Positions 1 to 10,051 of a DNA stretch of 64,000 nt are shown here, one piece after another. The DNA comes from Amaurobius ferox (Eukaryota; Arthropoda; Arachnida; Araneae; Amaurobiidae): the NCBI GenBank assembly GCA_951213105.1, contig OX578138.1:64889040-64953039 (forward strand), in the 5' to 3' direction. The first letter of the stretch is position 1, and the number at the start of each line of letters is the position of its first letter. Under the pieces are notes generated by a model. The model ran no database searches, was not told where the DNA came from, and saw only the letters and a program-made list of their open reading frames with translations. The translations under genes were made by a program, and so were the position numbers.

Positions 1-2895
1 GATTAACAGCATAAAATGATGTACGAACTATAGTGGAGTTAAAATTTTAAAAATAAATAAAGTTAGAAACTAAAGATTAAAAAAATTAATTTAATGCAAA
101 GCACTGCAGAAATAAAATGAAGCAAAAGGCTATATATGCTTTCTAGCTTTCCTTGAAAAATGCTGTTACTTATGACTGCTGTAAATTCTATTTAGAGAAT
201 TCGGAGATGTCATATTTTAAATTTTTGGTGATTAATATTATGAAAGTATTCGTCACTGCTTTCTTGACTTTCAAAAAATTTCTAAATCACTTGAATTGCA
301 TTCACAGCTTCTTTAATGATATAGGAAGCTCAAAGATATCATTAATTTCATCAAGAGAATCGACCCCTTCATTATCAGCATTCAGTAAACCACTTGTAAG
401 CTATTCTTCGGTACACTCAACATTATCACCAACTGACATATAGTCCTTAAAAGTGAATTCTTTGTAATGGCATATGCTTTCCTAGAGAATATGCTTTCCT
501 GAAATAAAGTTTCAGCCTTGTTGTTGATGTTAGAAAATAAATAGTGGGTTGATGCTAATGGTCCGACTTCACAACCATGGAACTTGAGAAAACCTGCTTA
601 ATTAAAACAGTTTCTTCTGAAATTTCTTGTTAAGCAAAATGTGCTATCAGAGAGCAATTAAAACATTGATATCTAACAGCTCCCAGGGGGTGAACATGCA
701 AACAAAGCTATTGTGACCTAATTTGACTTCAATGGGAATTTCTAAAAAAAGAACCCTCTTCTGCTGTTTGGAAACTACGGACAATGATTAGTTCTTGACC
801 TTCAAGTCTGTTGATCAATGCTCCATAAGGTTGCTGCAATGAAATTTCTACCTCTTTTGCAGTCATTATATATCAATAGTAAAATAGCATTACATCTATA
901 GGAGTACTGTCGAGACCTTCTGAATAGATCATGATATTTCTGTGATTCGCTAAATTGGGGGTCGCCATAAAACAAAGTCACTGTAGTTAACTTTTATTAC
1001 TATATTTAGCAATAAAATATATACTATTTGAAAAACAGCAAAAATTAATTTTATTGAAAGACAATAAGATTGCATATCCAAAAAGTTGAAATTTTTATTT
1101 ACTTTTATAAGCATAATAGTTGACATGAAACAATGTAGAGTCCTTAAAAGGTCCTTTTAAAGTCATTAAAAGGGTTTTAATTACAAACAATATCTTAAGA
1201 TGTTGCATAAACCTTAAAACCAGGGTAATTTTTTACCATAAACAAAGTAAGCAAATGCTGGGTACCACAGAAGATATGGAGATATTGTCCATGTTCAATG
1301 TACATTTTTTACTATAAAATAAAAGTTTTAGGGAGGGAGCTAAAATGTACTTTGCCAAACAGTCTTAGCAAGAGTTAAAGTAGCCCTGCCTAAAGTTAGA
1401 GCTTTTAGCATCCACAGAACAAGCCATCAATCCCCCAACACATGAATGCTGGTGAACTCAACGAAATAATTGAAACTAGCCTCAAAATGGATATCAACAA
1501 ATTAAAAAAATTGTTTCAAGTGACATGTTTAAATTCATGATAAAAAGCAATTTTATTCAAAAGTCACTACTGCTATACCACCTAATGAGGAAGATCAAGA
1601 GGTATGAAACTTCACACAAAAAGATTTAATTTACCAATAGGCAATTATGGTAAATATAGGCAATGAAAAAAAAAAGTCCAGATTTTTATCTTTTTCACTC
1701 TACCCTCTTGCATATGCATTATTTAGTAACAGAAATGTATCATATAAGCATGGTCCAAAAAAGTAACGTAACTGCATAACAACATATTGAAAATTAAGAG
1801 ATTTATTAACATATCAATGCACATTTTATTGCAGCAAACTTTTAATAAACAAATAACATATAGTAAAGTTAAAAAAAAATGTAAATGTACAACAATAAAA
1901 TAGAAAACTTCTAAAAAAATTGACATTTAGTGCAAAAAGTATTATGCATATTTTTACGTAGTAAACTTTTGAGAAGTAAACAAATGCATACCAAACATGC
2001 AATTATATATTTTGACAAATTCTGTCCTAGACCAGTGGTTCTTAAACATTTTGGTCTCATAATCCCTTTTCATAATTAAAAATTACAGAGGACCCTGAAC
2101 ACTATGTGGCTGTAACTGATGATCCCCCACTCCCCTATAAAAAAAGTCTTCATTTTCTGGAAAACAGTGCTAACAAATATAATATTTAGATTAAATAGTA
2201 CTTAAAATATTGAATACTAACAAATTTATTTTTAGTATAAAATACATAAAAATTGAGAACCTATCTTTAGTACATCTTTGGACAAATGTAACAAAAATAT
2301 CACTATAATAAACTAAAATTCAAAATTTACAAAAGACACAACTACAAAAATATGCATATATTCAAATTTTCTGCAAACTCAAAAAAATGTTTCGTGATCC
2401 CAAAAAGGATTGCCCTAAACAATAAGTGAGGCTCGGGTAAGCAAGAGCATATGTTCCCCTTACAAAATTTATACGTATATTCTGTAAAACAAACATTATT
2501 TTTCTTTTTAATTTAACTAAAGATGTTTTTATAGAAGAGGAATATTATTTTATCTAAATTTCATTTTCTGAATATTATTAAATTATAAGAATTGAAATAA
2601 AGAAAAGCATTTTTTGTTACGCTGAATAGTTTTTTTTAGTGTATCAGTAAAATTTCAATTATTTTCATGTATAATAAATTATTTATCAAATTAATGAGGA
2701 AATGGGCTGGTCCGTATTTGTGTGCACATGAAGACTAAGTTAGCCAGGATGTAGATTTTTAAGACAATAATAAATCACTACGAATACCCATGCATTACTT
2801 GAAAAATCTGAAATATCTTATATGCTCTTATGCAGATTTTATTGATAATAAATGCCTTTTTGTTAAATATTAATAGAAATGTGTGAAATACTAAC
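1..2895. other. Putative intron of the HPS3-like gene, no exon recognised
   Basis: This is AT-rich sequence left of the first HPS3-like exon. No convincing coding exon is visible on either strand. Short open frames such as 153-443 lack recognisable domains. A hAT-like terminus word, CAGTGGTTCTTAAAC, lies near 2034 in front of a stretch with repeat-like character, but no matching end or target duplication was found. Confidence 0.5.
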
Positions 2896-3106
2896 CTGAT
2901 TCGCAATAAAGAATCTCCTTAACTAAATCCACGGTAGGAAAAGAATGTAAAACGTTTCCTCTGGATTCTAAATCATGAACATTAACTGCATGTTGGGTAG
3001 TTGCTACCAATAACTTTCCCTGAGCACAGCAAAATGCCACAGGTTCATTCTGGGAAAGAAAAACGTCTTGTGATAAAAAATGATGACAGGAAACAACTCG
3101 AACCAT
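2896..3106 (-). CDS. HPS3: HPS3-like protein, first coding exon (partial gene)
   Basis: The exon starts with ATG at 3106 and encodes about 70 residues, from MVRVVSCHHF to LYCESG. It ends at a clean donor (CAG then GTTAGT on the minus strand), so the rest of the gene lies left of the window or undetected within it. The start, the length and the exon end just after a SE(A/S)G-like motif resemble the N-terminus of HPS3 as I remember it, where a beta-propeller-like region begins. HPS3 is a subunit of BLOC-2 (HPS3/5/6), a cytosolic complex that directs cargo to lysosome-related organelles such as pigment granules. Only this exon was found; no second exon could be recognised at 1-2890. The assignment rests on remembered similarity over one exon. 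Confidence 0.72.
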
Positions 3107-3282
3107 TATTTGTTAAGTATATGATCTTTATAAAATATTTAAATTTTTTTCTTTATTACAGACATAGTTAAATAAGAACTTTTCTAATTATTAAAATATA
3201 AAAATCTAAAAATTTATATCTTATATATGAATATAATAAGTGCTGCCAGCGTTCATATTAGTTGTTATTAACATAATAATGT

Positions 3283-3286
<4 letters not shown>

Positions 3287-3316
<30 letters not shown>
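3287..3316. repeat. (TA)n microsatellite
   Basis: A pure alternating TA run lies in the sequence upstream of the HPS3-like start codon. Similar runs occur at about 5727-5742, 30328-30353, 32871-32936, 34556-34588 and 58919-58941. Confidence 0.9.
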
Positions 3317-3318
<2 letters not shown>

Positions 3319-3973
3319 ATCATATATCGTCTACTTTCCTTACGTTGTTTACATTTTTATAGAAGTGAAAAAGCAAGCGGAGTTGTATACTGCTGACGAG
3401 ACTGAACTAATCATGGAGTTAGTTACTTTAATCTCCATGACTCTGTTTCCGCGCTTATCCGCCAGTTTTGTCAAAATATAAGGGCAGAAAAATGGAGGAG
3501 TGAATACCATTTGATGCGAATTTCCCCTTACCGTTATATTTTCAATAATAATTTATAACTAAAAACGTTCGGCTCCAGAAAAAGACGTTCCTTTATTATC
3601 TTACTTGAAGAATGGGCAGTTTCTCCTAATATGTTCTCTTTCTTCGCAGCTTCAGCACATTAGACCTTTCGCAAACGAGCCAGGTGACCGCTTGAACTTA
3701 TGGTTACCTTATCTCCGCAGCATATCCATTATTTCCTACATAGTGCGCAGCATCTCAGTTTCTGAAGTACTATCAATCACAGCCGGTCTGCGTACAATTG
3801 ATCGATGAACCTCGCGAGAGATTTCAAATTTGCTGGCTAGCGACATTGCAGCTCTCAGATCCTTGCGTTGGGCCATAAGAACGGCGTGCTGGATTTCTGG
3901 ATCACGAATGATATCTTTAAAATACTGTGCTGCAAGGCTTTCACGAGCATCCATAGAGCATTATCCAAAGGAA

Positions 3974-4259
3974 GTTGTTGTTGAGATCCAGACCGTCCGA
4001 CCTACCAGAAAGGTGTAAGGTAACAATTTGGACGGCCGGAAAGAGTCACCCAATTTAGACCGGAATCCAGTGGGGGAGGCATCCACAGGGACCGTAATTT
4101 CCTTTCTCTACCACCAACCTCTTGGAAGGACTTACGGACCTACATGTTTAACGTGATCATACTTCGCATGAACACGGCGGCAGTTTTGGCAGCGGAGGGT
4201 ATCGAACTAGGGCCTACTGAGTGCAATTCCCGCGCGCTAATCACTAGGCTACCGCGCCC
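3974..4259 (-). mobile_element. tRNA-headed SINE copy, inserted in gag
   Basis: Read on the minus strand, it starts GGGCGCGGTAGCCTAGTG (A-box-like) and has a B-box-like GTTCGATACC about 35 bases on. It then shares the family body (ACGTTAAACATGT, GGTTGGTGGTAG, CCCCCACTGG, TAGGTCGGACGGTCTGG) and ends in a CAACAAC tail. It splits the gag remnant. The flanks TCCAAAGGAA and TTCAAAGAAA may be a worn target duplication. This copy is more diverged than those at 7.6 and 12.7 kb. Confidence 0.85.
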
Positions 4260-4892
4260 TTTTCAAAGAAAATCGTGAAAGTCAGCTCTTATAGACTCTG
4301 TCCAGCTTTTTTGGCGACGAGAATTCTTTCAAATTATTCTCCCCATAGCGGAGGATATTCGTCAAGGGTTCAAAGTTCAGTCGTTGCTCGGCCTGGAGGG
4401 TCTGTAAAATATAAAATATCAGCCACAGAACCTTGAAGGATAGCAGTGAGTTTGCAGGTTTTTGTCTTTTCGTCCCAATAGTTCGCTTTTGCGATAATGT
4501 CAAGTTGCGCCCTGAAATTTGTTCATGTGCTTCGTTATACATGGGTGCTTTTACTTTACATGATGTCTGAATGTAAAATTCCGTATTCGTGATGGGCAAT
4601 TTTCGCTCAACAGCCAGCAATCTCTTTTCAAGCTTTTAATTTATTCTTGTCCGGAATATATGTCTGCTTGTACGGATGTAAAGCCTTGCTTCATCTCTTC
4701 TTGGACGGATTTAATTTTTGTCTAACCTCTTCCTGTCGGTTTTTATTTCGGCTTGAACAGTTTTGATTTCTTCTTTCACTCCAGCTTGAACAGATTTAAT
4801 TTCTTCTTTTATCTCGACGTGTCTTATTTTTATTCAGCTGTTCCCCCATCGCTTTTCTAGTCACTACCATATACGCCTGTCAAGTTTCCAGA

Positions 4893-4912
4893 AATCCCAC
4901 TTCTGGCGTCAA
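4893..4912 (-). other. Primer-binding site of the LTR element
   Basis: Just inside the LTR the minus strand reads TTGACGCCAGAAGTGGGATT. This is one change from the TGGCGCCAGAAGTGGGA-type primer site used by many Gypsy elements. Its position between LTR and gag fixes the element's orientation. Confidence 0.65.
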
Positions 4913-4914
4913 TT

Positions 4915-5723
4915 TGTTACGACCCTCTGGAATCGCTGATGCGCGCTCGGGATACAAAAGCAAGTTTAAATTTCTGGATATCTAACACATTTATTCACAA
5001 GCACACAGTAAACACGATATACACTACATATATACACGATATACACAATATATAACAAAACAGTATTGAGGCGCGGTAGCCCAGTGGTTAGCGCGCAGGA
5101 ATTGCACTCGGTAGGCCCGGGTTCTATTCCCGCGGAGTACGATCACGTTAAACATGTGGGTCCGTAAGTCTTTCCTAGAGGTTGGTGGTAGAGGAAGGAG
5201 GTACGATCCCTGTGGATGCCTCCCCCACTGGGTTCTGGTCTAAATTGGGTGGCCCTTCTCGGCCGTCCAAACAGTTACCTTACACCATTCTGGCAGGTCG
5301 GACGGTCTGGGTCTCAACAACAACACAAAAACAGTACTTAAATGCTCCACTAATTTCACAAAATAGCTGATACTATTCTTAAAACATTGACGAAATAAAA
5401 CATTGACATTTACAAAGCAGTGGCTACTATTTTCAAAACATTGACAAAAGTCACAGTTCAATGTAGCTCATAGACTGTGGGATGACTTCTTTTTATAGAT
5501 TCTTCAAAGAAACTTCTTAAATTTCTCATATCACGTAGAATATTGGTTATTTCGAGGTATTTTTGAAAGCTTTGGAAAGTCGTCAAATCTGGTAACCCTT
5601 CTTCGAACTTCGGCATGTGGCAACCTTAAACTCACGTCAGGGGAAAGGATGCCTGTACGGGTGTTTTCTCCGTCTGGTTCTTAAAAGAAAAGACTCCAGT
5701 AAGGAATATTGCACGTTTGCAAC
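4915..5723 (-). mobile_element. Putative LTR of the Gypsy-type element
   Basis: On the minus strand this region ends in ...GGTCGTAACA directly before the primer-binding site, and on the plus strand it begins TGTTACGACC and ends near GTTTGCAACA, giving TG...CA ends. An AATAAA signal in minus orientation lies near 4990, as expected for the R region. The LTR is interrupted by a SINE at about 5066-5327. No second LTR is present, so the outer boundary at 5723 is a guess from the terminal CA. Confidence 0.55.
5066..5327 (+). mobile_element. tRNA-headed SINE copy, inserted in the LTR
   Basis: It begins near GAGGCGCGGTAGCCCAGTGG (A box) with B-box-like GGTTCTATTCC, then the shared family body and a CAACAACAC tail. 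The exact repeat AAAACAGTA at 5057-5065 and 5328-5336 is a target-site duplication. It lies inside the LTR, so it is younger than the LTR element. Confidence 0.88.
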
Positions 5724-5737
5724 AAAATATATATATA

Positions 5738-6130
5738 TATATTTCAGAAACGTTTGAATCATCTAGCAAACACAAAACTGGTATTTAACAAATGCAAAAG
5801 ACAAAATGTAATAAAGATATTTTAACAAAAAACAAATACACGTCAGGGCCATCCATACAAATTGTGGACTCCTACAAAGCTTTATAACATCCCTTCTATA
5901 TTAGATTTTCCTCTTTTTGTTAAATTTCCATATCGTCTTCTATCTGAAAAAATTATTTTTAGGGAAGGAGGATGGGATTAGGTTCAGTGATGATTGAATT
6001 ATCTAGTAAATTCAAAGCTGATATCCAACAAATGAAAAGGCAAAATGTAAATAAAATAATTTAACAAAAATATAAGCATCCAGGGTCACCCCTACAAATT
6101 ATGGGCCACCTACAAACTTCTATCCCCTCC
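5738..6130 (+). repeat. Diverged direct repeat, about 245 bp apart
   Basis: The stretch 5738-5895 recurs at about 5985-6130 with many substitutions. Shared words include AATTATCTAG/AATCATCTAG, CCAACAAATG/TTAACAAATG, AGGCAAAATGTAA/AGACAAAATGTAA and CCTACAAA. It is non-coding and of unknown type. Confidence 0.65.
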
Positions 6131-7534
6131 CTCCCCCCCCCCCACACACATTTGATTTTTACATACAAGGGCCATACATGTTTCATTAATGCGGATTCTA
6201 CGTTTCTGTGTGCGTTATTGTAAATTGTATTACAGAAATAATACACATGGCCCAACATAGAACATATAAATTGGATCAGATATATAAGAAATCAAATATG
6301 CCAGTGTGTGGCTAAGTATTTATAGGAGAATACAATGTAATGAAAAGGTATAAGAATTTAATAATATAAATGTATTTACCCTTATGTAAAATTATTTTAA
6401 TGTCTAACATTTTATGAACATCTCCCATTCTGTTTTAGCTTGAGTAATTATGGCCAGCCTAATTAGTAGTATCAGCCCTTTGAGAAAGAGGTATATTTAC
6501 CCCTTTGAGGAGTAATTTTTAAAAATTAGTTCAATATTCCAAACCTTATTTTATACTAGTGGGGGCTGATTCTTGCATCACTTTCTGCTATGATTCACAT
6601 CCCTGGTATTATAACTGGGACCCAAAGATATCTTTCGGTCTAAACTCTAAGCAGTATAGCACAGATTTACTATGCCAGTGATCCAAAGTTTTGTCCTCCA
6701 AACAAAAAAGATCCTGCTAGCCCCCCCCCCCCCCCCCCCCCCCACACACACACATTGATAACAGCAGAAAATTGATGGCCTTATATTTCTATTTGTTAGT
6801 AGTTTTACTAATGGATGCTTTTATCTACAAATATGACTAAAAATAGTATTTTTTTTCTATATTTATCAATAAAATGCATTCATACTGTATATATAACATT
6901 GTATAAATTCATTTTATTAATTAACAGTAAATACAAAGTTGAAATAGCCATTATTTAACATTAAAAAGCTATCTTATAAAAGAAAGCATCTCAATAATAT
7001 CATATTAAATTTAAAGAAAGAAGTGCTGAAAACCTTAATGTACATATTTATGCTTTGTAAAATTTTGAAGAGTAAATATAAACGTTTTCGTGTGTACCAG
7101 ATGTGCAATTGTGCATTTTGGAAAATTATGACTGAGACTTCTATCTGAATTGCATCCTGTTTATTTAATGGTTCTTAGTGGCATCTGTTCATCAAACACA
7201 TTTATATGAAAGAATATGAATTTCCATACCTTCCTTAAGCTGATTGAGAAAACCATAGCACATTTTTGCCGAATAAAATATGGCATTTTATTATTGTTTT
7301 TTACATCTGTAAAAAAAAAAAAAGTTTCTAGATTTCAGTCTACATAATGTATAAAGATGATGCACATGCATGAGAGTAGCACTATCTCCACCTTCCTTAG
7401 GTACAGCAATGATTTGAGTACCGTTTTGCAAAGCATTGCCACTTAGTGAGCCCCCATATACAAAACTTCTTAAATACCCTTAATAATATAATTCAAAGCA
7501 GAATATAAAAATAATTCTAAATAAACCAAATTTT
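6131..7534. other. AT-rich stretch without a recognised gene
   Basis: Apart from the C/CA tracts nothing identifiable was seen. Open frames are short and have no domain-like content. Confidence 0.5.
6721..6754. repeat. Poly-C followed by (CA)n
   Basis: A run of 22 C is followed by a short CA repeat. A shorter copy of the same pattern is at 6136-6151. Other long C or G runs are at 27923-27934, 30600-30610, 34773-34800, 38845-38857 and 42024-42039. Confidence 0.9.
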
Positions 7535-7551
7535 ACACTATAGGTGGGAGG

Positions 7552-7934
7552 GCCAACGGCCGTACCGTGCTGAAAACACCGGTTCTCGTTAGATCACCGA
7601 AGTGAAGCAGCATCGGGCGCGGTTAGTACTTGGTGGGTGACCACCTCGGAACGCTGCGTGCTGTTGGCCATCTCGGGTGCGGTATCCCCGTGGTTTGCGC
7701 GCTAGATTTGCACGCTGCCACAAATGCCGCCGTGTTCATGCGGAGTACGATCACGTTAAACATGTGGGTCCGTAAGTCCTTCCGAGAGGTTGGTGGTAGG
7801 GGAAGGAGGGTACGGTCCCTGTGGATGCCTCCCCCACTGGGTTCCGGTCTAAATTGGGTGGCACTTCCCGGCCGTCCATTCAGTTACCTTACACCTTTCT
7901 GGTAGGTCGGACGGTCTGGGTCTCAACAACAACA
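7552..7934 (+). mobile_element. Composite SINE: 5S rRNA head plus tRNA remnant and shared tail
   Basis: Bases 7552-7669 are a near-complete 5S rRNA sequence. It starts GCCAACGGCCGTACC, includes the internal promoter words GAAGCAGCATCGGGCG and GGTTAGTACTTGGTGGG, and closes with GCTGTTGGCC. Next comes GGGTGCGGTATCCCCGTGG..GCGCGC, which matches the first ~38 bases of the tRNA-type head. The piece carrying the B box is missing, and the sequence then continues into the same body and CAACAAC tail as the tRNA-headed copies. The direct repeat ACACTATAGGTGGGA at 7535-7549 and 7932-7946 flanks it. The known parallel is AmnSINE1-type fusion of 5S and tRNA heads. The close match to the copy at 12.7 kb indicates recent activity. 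Confidence 0.92.
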
Positions 7935-7946
7935 CTATAGGTGGGA

Positions 7947-8005
7947 TTTCTAACCACTCAAACAATTGTTCATACCCTAGGGTGCATCAGGCAGCCTGGG
8001 TTTTC
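7947..8005 (+). mobile_element. Short, diverged SINE tail fragment
   Basis: The sequence aligns with the SINE tail at 36201-36258 (CCGTCCAAA..GTTG, TCGGACGGTCTG, TTCAAC) but with many changes. It is followed by ACTATAGGTGGG, a third copy of the word that flanks the adjacent composite SINE, which suggests an older insertion at the same site. Confidence 0.55.
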
Positions 8006-8019
8006 AACTATAGGTGGGT

Positions 8020-9442
8020 TTGAAAACTGCAGTGAAAATGACAGGTGGATAATCCTGATCAAGATCACTAGTATTACTTCCCTCCCCTGTTGTCCAGTTA
8101 CACTGAAAAAATAAATTGAAGTCAAGTTCCCCCTGTGCAGTTCCAAACAACATTCTTAGCAAACACAAGTCTTTTAAACATCATGTGATCAAATGACAGT
8201 GATATATTTGCAAATGTGAGAATTTTCAGAATAGTAGTAAAAATACTGTAGTACTAATCAAATCTATGCATGAAAATGACAGTTTGAACTATATTATAGA
8301 TGCTAATAGTTTCAAAGTAGTTTATATTAACACATATAAGCCAAATGCATTCAACTGATCAGTTTGCTGCTACTTTAAAAAGAGAAAATTTAAAATTTTT
8401 TCAAAATATTTTAAAGAAAAACTTATTTTTAAAGGCACGTCCCGATCTTTCAGACACATTCCAAAAGTGTTTGAATCTTGCATTCCCACCAGATGTTTCA
8501 ACTGGAAATTTTTTTTCTCTGTATTACAACATGAAAAAGTAGATATGAAGCCTTTATAAGTATTTAAAGTGGACTCCAATAGATTTTTTCAAACTGATTG
8601 TTTAGGTTCACTTATGTCAAAATGACTCATCTAACTAAGTCCCCATGGTCAATTTAGTCATCACTTGGTAGTCTTCATGACTGGAAAATATTTATACAAT
8701 TTTGTAATAATGCTGTATCTATATGGAATTTATTTACAAATTTCATTTATTACATTTATGTATAAATCAGTTTTACAGGACTCATAACAAATTTTTACTA
8801 TGTTCCTGGGAAAAAAAGGGACAATTTTCAATTTAAAAAAGGACCAAAATGAGACCATACATCCAGGGAAAATAAAAATAATTGATGATATCTGATACAG
8901 ATGATTGCATCCTAAGAGTTTCCACGAACTAAAAAAGGGCAGGGTATTGCTACCCAAGAAAGCGTACTTAAAAGCATAAAAATTGAAGGCATGCACTGAC
9001 TGATAAATTGAATTTTTAGCTGGGAAAAATTTATCATTGAAAAAAACTATTTGTATATAAAAAAAATTTCTTAGTCTTGAGCATTTGTGTTCATTAATAA
9101 TTGCAGTTATTGAATTTATATAATTTTAGAATTTATTAAATTTGTAAAGGAGAATATTAAATTGCTTTTTAATATTTTCTCATTCGTCAATGAGGTGTGA
9201 ATGAGCTCAAAGTGATTAGATACATTTAAATGTTGATATCTTTCAATTGTTTCTTGTCATATACTAATTATAAAGATATTTTTCTAAAAATACACACGAG
9301 TGTTAGAAAATAAATGTTAGCTTCAATTTCAAAGTACTGTTTACTTGCCAATAAACAGAAGAGAAACATAAAAACTAGATTTAAACAAACAAATAGAATT
9401 CCGAAAAGCTCTACAAAATCACAATATAATATTTTAAGAAAT
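8020..9442. other. Non-coding AT-rich stretch
   Basis: No exon or transposon structure was recognised. The overlapping open frames at 8345-8579 on both strands have no identifiable domain. Confidence 0.45.
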
Positions 9443-10051
9443 TGGTGCCTGCACAGTGTCCATATTGTTAGACATGAGCCTGTGGTCGAGCGGATCGCAT
9501 GCTCCTGCAGTCCCGTGCAATGGATTTGTGTTAGTCATGAACCAGCATAGCGGACAAATCAAGAAATGTTTAAATTAAATTACCATTATAATTAAACAAA
9601 CATAATATGAATACATATTCTTCATTACTGGACAAAAAAGAAATTTCAAAATCCTTAAGAAAACAGAATATGCTTAGCTTAAGCTAAATTTAGTTTAGTT
9701 TTTTCTTAGACTGCTCTAGCTCAGATTTTGCTAATTTATTCTCAAAACATGAAAAATACAGAACATTCAACATGTTCTTTATTTTTTGGAAATAATAAAA
9801 AAATTTAAAAAGTCAGTACTCAAATTTAACTTAAATTCAGTCCCATATTTTCTAATAACAATACAGAATATACATTGTCACAGCATTATTATGAGGAATA
9901 AGTAATATTGTTTTCATCACCAAATGATATTAATTTCTTCTGGATAAACTGTTAAATTCCTCTGGACAAATTGAATTGTGCAATTGCACTATTTATGTAA
10001 AAATTAAAGATGAAAAATAATAGGTTTTTTCCATAATTTTACAGGTATTTT
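9443..10051 (+). repeat. 0.6-kb duplicated segment, copy 1
   Basis: It is nearly identical to 13834-14444. Both copies start TGGTGCCTGCACAGTGTCC and end ACAGGTATTTT, with about 20-30 scattered differences. The first 80 bases contain TGGTCGAGCGG, resembling a Pol III A box, but no convincing B box was found, so it may or may not be an old SINE. Confidence 0.85.

Larger units (their letters stand above)
3600..4912 (-). pseudogene. Decayed gag of a Gypsy-type LTR retrotransposon
   Basis: Read on the minus strand, from 4912 downward, there is a primer-binding-site-like word next to the LTR, then a lysine/glutamate-rich part with repeated KSVQ/EEMK-like units (about 4860-4650). A segment near 4440-4370 translates as LQGSVADILY, matching the usual gag core motif. 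After a SINE insertion, 3954-3736 continues with a gag-like stretch (AAQYFKDIIRDPEIQ). Near 3648-3607 there is a CCHC zinc knuckle of spacing C-X2-C-X4-H-X4-C, in which the residue after the first Cys is a TGA stop, followed soon after by TAA. Frameshifts and stops run throughout, so it cannot make a full gag protein. No pol, protease or integrase was seen. Assignment to Gypsy is inferred from gag and primer-site style. Confidence 0.75.

Noticed and set aside
153..443. Coding exon or transposase tail
   Set aside because: The plus frame is AT-rich without a domain. The reverse strand looks acidic, like the end of a Tigger-type protein, but has stops and no firm motif.
2034..2420. Non-autonomous hAT element
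   Set aside because: CAGTGGTTCTTAAAC is a familiar hAT-like terminus, but neither an inverted partner end nor an 8-bp duplication could be found.
5069..5135. tRNA gene
   Set aside because: A- and B-box-like words are present, but no proper acceptor stem closes, and the sequence continues into the SINE body as in the other copies.
7552..7669. Free-standing 5S rRNA gene
   Set aside because: The 5S sequence runs directly into a SINE body, has no T-run terminator at its end, and occurs again at 12957-13074 in the same context with target duplications.
8345..8579. Gene on either strand
   Set aside because: The two frames are shadows of one another, short, and show no domain, splice sites or family resemblance.
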